Source: Robiginitalea sp. (GTDB taxonomy: Bacteria > Bacteroidota > Bacteroidia > Flavobacteriales > Flavobacteriaceae). From it: DNA of 63,457 nucleotides. How positions within the stretch are numbered: the stretch's first letter is position 1; each line of letters starts with the position of its first letter. The notes under the pieces were generated by a model, which saw nothing but the letters and a program-made list of their open reading frames with translations, had not been told where the DNA came from and did not search any database. Where the stretch lies: positions 1 through 63,457 of the forward strand of contig JAHECA010000021.1 in NCBI GenBank assembly GCA_024642005.1. The letters are read 5' to 3'. A program made the translations under genes and the position numbers. This document shows positions 61,028-63,457 of this stretch, one piece after another.

Positions 61028-62191
61028 TTATCGGAAACGACCGGCCCCAAGAAAACCAACCGGCATGTCGGTATGTCCGTCGAGAGCCAGGTCGGCCAGC
61101 ACCTCCCCTATGGCAGCGGCAAATTTAAACCCGTGACCGCTGAAGCCGCAGCCAACCACCACATCCCGGCCATGTCCAGGCAAAAAGTCAAGGATAAAAT
61201 CCCCATCAGGGGTATTGGTGTACAGGCAGATTTTTGTGCTGCCGATCTCCCCCTGCCCTGAAGGAAGGTAGGCTTGCAGGAACTCCGTTAAGGCATTTGT
61301 TTCAGCCAGGGTGGTCTCCCGGTTCACAAGGGCCGGGTCGCCTACTTCCATTCCGGGATAATGCAGGGCCAGTTTCAGGCCTGCAGGCAGGTCCGCCCCG
61401 CTATCGGGGAGCATCGGAAAACCATAATAACATTTGCCGTCTTCCTCATACATCCAGCAGGGAAACTTGCCCAGGGCAAAGCCGGCTGCTTTGGGGGGGC
61501 GAACCCAGGCCAGTACCTGGCGCGTAACCTGGAGTTGATCAGACAGGGCAGGTAGGAGCTTCCCGGCCCAGGGCCCGGCGGTTACCACCAGTTTATGTGC
61601 GCGGTACGTGCCCCGGTTTGTGGTAACGGTTATCCCGCCCGCATCGCGCTGCCATTCCAGCACCGCTTCCCGGCTGCGAATGTCGGCCCCGTGCTTTTTG
61701 GCCTGTTCGGCCAGCAGGCGGATGCAGCGTTCAGGCACCAAAAATCCGGCTTCGGGCTCTTCCAGCATGAGGAAACCCTCTGGCAGTGCGAATTGCGGGA
61801 AGCGGCGGGCCCGTTCCCCGGCTTCCAGGCGGTTTACGGGAATGCCGAACCGGGCTGAAGACTCCAATACAGTTTGCAGGAAAAGGCTTTCGGGGGCTCC
61901 GAAATAAACCAGGCCGGTTTGGTAATATACCTGTGAACCGGTTTCCCGCTCCAGGGTCTTCCAGTTCTCATAGGCACGCTGCAACAGGGGCACGTACCGG
62001 GGGCTTTCCCCGTAAGCCTTGCGAATAATACGGGTCTGGCCGTTGTGGGAGCCAAGCTCGTTGGGAATGTCGAATTGCTCGAGGCCCAACACCCGTACCC
62101 CCCGTTTGGCCAGGTGGTAACAGGCGGCAGCGCCCATGCTGCCCACGCCGATAACAAGAACATCAAAGGCATTCGTTTCGGTGGTCTCCAT
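61028..62191 (-). CDS. solA: SolA-like FAD-dependent N-methyl amino acid oxidase
   Basis: A 387-residue flavoenzyme of the monomeric sarcosine oxidase/N-methyltryptophan oxidase family. The dinucleotide loop is VIGVGSMGAAACYHLAKRG; SHNGQTRIIRKAYGE matches the family block; C322 in KICLYTN is at the covalent FAD position and GFSGHGFKFAAAIGEVLADL is near the end. It oxidises an N-methyl group to formaldehyde and H2O2. The frame is open to 62293, but METTETNAFDVLVIG at 62191 places the FAD loop correctly. It lies 11 bp after the DUF4287 gene. Confidence 0.92.
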   Translation of the reverse strand: METTETNAFDVLVIGVGSMGAAACYHLAKRGVRVLGLEQFDIPNELGSHNGQTRIIRKAYGESPRYVPLLQRAYENWKTLERETGSQVYYQTGLVYFGAPESLFLQTVLESSARFGIPVNRLEAGERARRFPQFALPEGFLMLEEPEAGFLVPERCIRLLAEQAKKHGADIRSREAVLEWQRDAGGITVTTNRGTYRAHKLVVTAGPWAGKLLPALSDQLQVTRQVLAWVRPPKAAGFALGKFPCWMYEEDGKCYYGFPMLPDSGADLPAGLKLALHYPGMEVGDPALVNRETTLAETNALTEFLQAYLPSGQGEIGSTKICLYTNTPDGDFILDFLPGHGRDVVVGCGFSGHGFKFAAAIGEVLADLALDGHTDMPVGFLGAGRFR

Positions 62192-62202
62192 CGGAAAAGA
62201 GG

Positions 62203-62745
62203 TTATTGCGATTGCCGGTACGCCTCCTTCAGCCAGGCTGTTAACTCGGCGTCGACCTCCCCGGCGGCCGAAAGCTGCACCCGGTGGGTACACATGGTGC
62301 CGAAGGGGCCCGAATTCAACAATCGCCCGGTAAAGGGCACTTCCCTGAGCTTCAAGCCGAGATCGATACGGGTTTTGGTGGCCGGCTTAATGAGGGCAAA
62401 CTGCCGCTTGCGAATAACGCTTACCGTGCCTTTTTTGGGTACCACCCTTACATCGGCACCAAAGCCCTGCAGCAGGGCCAGCAGTTTTTCATAGATCGGC
62501 AGCAAGGCCTCCTTGCCGGCATACTGGTTGGCCACCAGGTCTGCTTCTGCAGGCTGTTCGTCACTGCTAAGCTTCACGATGCTATTGGCAAAGCCGTGGG
62601 TTACCCCGTATTCCGCTTTGAGGAAATTCACCGCTTCCATATGTTTGTCAAACGCTTTCTTTTGCAGCAGCGCCTTCCATTCGGCCAGCGACTTGCCAGT
62701 CTTGGCCGGCAAGTTGTCGATGAGGGTTTGCCATCCTTGCTCCAT
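62203..62745 (-). CDS. DUF4287/DUF5655 domain protein
   Basis: A 180-residue soluble protein with two parts: an N-terminal helical DUF4287-like domain (LPAKTGKSLAEWKALL, VNFLKAEYGVTHGFAN) and a C-terminal DUF5655-like domain (KGTVSVIRKRQFALIKPAT, DLGLKLREVP). Proteins of this make-up are often encoded near DNA-binding or acetyltransferase genes; the function is unknown. Start ATG 62745. It is close upstream of the SolA-like oxidase and probably co-transcribed with it. Confidence 0.8.
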   Translation of the reverse strand: MEQGWQTLIDNLPAKTGKSLAEWKALLQKKAFDKHMEAVNFLKAEYGVTHGFANSIVKLSSDEQPAEADLVANQYAGKEALLPIYEKLLALLQGFGADVRVVPKKGTVSVIRKRQFALIKPATKTRIDLGLKLREVPFTGRLLNSGPFGTMCTHRVQLSAAGEVDAELTAWLKEAYRQSQ

Positions 62746-62797
62746 GTTCAGGTCGTTTTAGCGTCGCACCCGGCGGGGCACTCTTTAAAGATACGAT

Positions 62798-63457
62798 TTA
62801 TCCCCTCACCTGGCCCGGGGCCAGCCCTTCCAGATACGAAACAAGTTCGCTATGCCCTTCGCGCCGGGCGATAATCAGGGCGGTGTCCCCATTCTCCATT
62901 TTGAGGGCGGGGTCGGCCCCGTGCTCGACCAGCAGCCGGGTGAGTTCCTTATTGCCCTGGTGAACGGCTGCGTGCAGGGGGGTAACGTTTTGCATTTGCA
63001 CGGCGTTAACCTGGGCTCCGCGGTCTATCAGGAATCGGCAAAGCTCCAGGTTTTTGCGCGCCACCGCTGCGTGGAGGGCATTCACCTTCATGGCATTGGC
63101 CGCTGCCCGGTTCGGGTCGGCCCCGTGTTCAATTAACAGCGTGGCCACTTCGGTATGTCCGAAAAAAGCCGCCAGCGACACGGGGGTGAACCCATCGCTG
63201 GCCAAGGTATTGACCAAATCAGCCGGCCCTTCGTCCAGGAATCTTTTAACCGCCGAAGCCTGGCCCGCCAGTATGGCCTCGTGAAAGCCGAGGCGCTTTT
63301 TAAGGGTCACGGCTTCGCGGAATACCTCCGGTAGGCTGCTGTAGGCCAGCAGCATGAAACCTGTGGCACCGCTCTCATCGGGCTGGTCGAGCACCTCAGG
63401 ATTTTGGCGGATGTAGTCCAGGAGCTGGGCAACGTCCCGCTTTTGCAGGTGGGTTTT
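62798..63457 (-). CDS. Ankyrin repeat protein (partial, start beyond window)
   Basis: The frame is open to the right edge of the window, so the N-terminus is missing; a GTG at 63394 need not be the start because 21 further in-frame codons read KTHLQKRDVAQLLDYIRQ and onward. The visible 219 residues hold five or so ankyrin units: GFTPVSLAAFFGHTEVATLL, NALHAAVARKNLELCRFL, TPLHAAVHQGNKELTRLL and GDTALIIARREGHSELVSYL. A cytoplasmic protein-binding role is usual. It is followed at 52 bp by the DUF4287 gene on the same strand. Confidence 0.88.
   Translation of the reverse strand, partial: KTHLQKRDVAQLLDYIRQNPEVLDQPDESGATGFMLLAYSSLPEVFREAVTLKKRLGFHEAILAGQASAVKRFLDEGPADLVNTLASDGFTPVSLAAFFGHTEVATLLIEHGADPNRAAANAMKVNALHAAVARKNLELCRFLIDRGAQVNAVQMQNVTPLHAAVHQGNKELTRLLVEHGADPALKMENGDTALIIARREGHSELVSYLEGLAPGQVRG

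Overview
The window reads as a chromosomal segment of a high-GC member of the Bacteroidetes, most likely a marine Flavobacteriaceae resembling Robiginitalea (this genus-level guess is inference). The signs are a type IX secretion sorting domain on a 2375-residue exported protein, promoters with a TAnnTTTG-type -7 element, very short or absent mRNA leaders without Shine-Dalgarno sequences, an AraR-type Nudix regulator, and many secreted or lipid-anchored hydrolases. No tRNA, rRNA, CRISPR array, transposase or prophage gene was seen.

Layout. 1-6268: two universal stress proteins, deoC-deoD, a DUF2267 protein, a WG-repeat protein, a class II (B12-dependent) ribonucleotide reductase and a PepSY-like exported protein. 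6398-8937: an Mla-type lipid transport operon. 9034-10620: a GH32 fructan hydrolase lipoprotein. 10992-18119: one giant secreted protein with Ig-like repeats, a subtilisin/sedolisin-like domain, MBG domains and 22 copies of a [GA]-F-[NS]-L-x-N hexapeptide. 18528-21826: a PycTM-like membrane protein, an HD phosphohydrolase and a TPR-linked adenylate cyclase. 22033-24398: DUF998, DUF2953 and GerW-like proteins and a flavodoxin. 24515-26313: a dienelactone hydrolase and a slipin. 26550-42936: a 16 kb arabinose locus with araR-GH2-GH127 leftward and GH51-GH51-araB-araD-araA-mutarotase-symporter rightward. 43000-49552: NAD epimerase, MscS channel, AsmA-like protein and a CDP-alcohol phosphatidyltransferase. 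49587-57812: a leftward run of sulfatase, lysoplasmalogenase, PhnA, P1 peptidase, amidohydrolase and a BNR-repeat protein. 57922-63457: a KAS III-like enzyme, a serine hydrolase lacking its nucleophile, a GNAT, a SolA-like oxidase, a DUF4287 protein and a partial ankyrin protein.

The strongest unannotated signal is regulatory. Nine intergenic sites have the form TGAY-N4-RTCA, and in all nine a TAnnTTTG-like -7 box lies downstream with exactly 33 bp between the two centres (23 bp between the elements). This is the geometry of a Crp/Fnr-type activator at about -40. The nine promoters drive the stress protein pair, DUF2267, class II ribonucleotide reductase, the PepSY-like protein, the Mla operon, DUF998, DUF2953-GerW, the flavodoxin and the CDP-alcohol phosphatidyltransferase. 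Together they look like a low-oxygen or energy-stress regulon. The regulator itself is not in the window.

Two further systems deserve attention: the cyclase/HD/PycTM cluster, which resembles a cyclic-nucleotide signalling or Pycsar-like module with an adenylate-type active site, and the hexapeptide repeat in the giant protein, which I cannot assign to a named repeat family.
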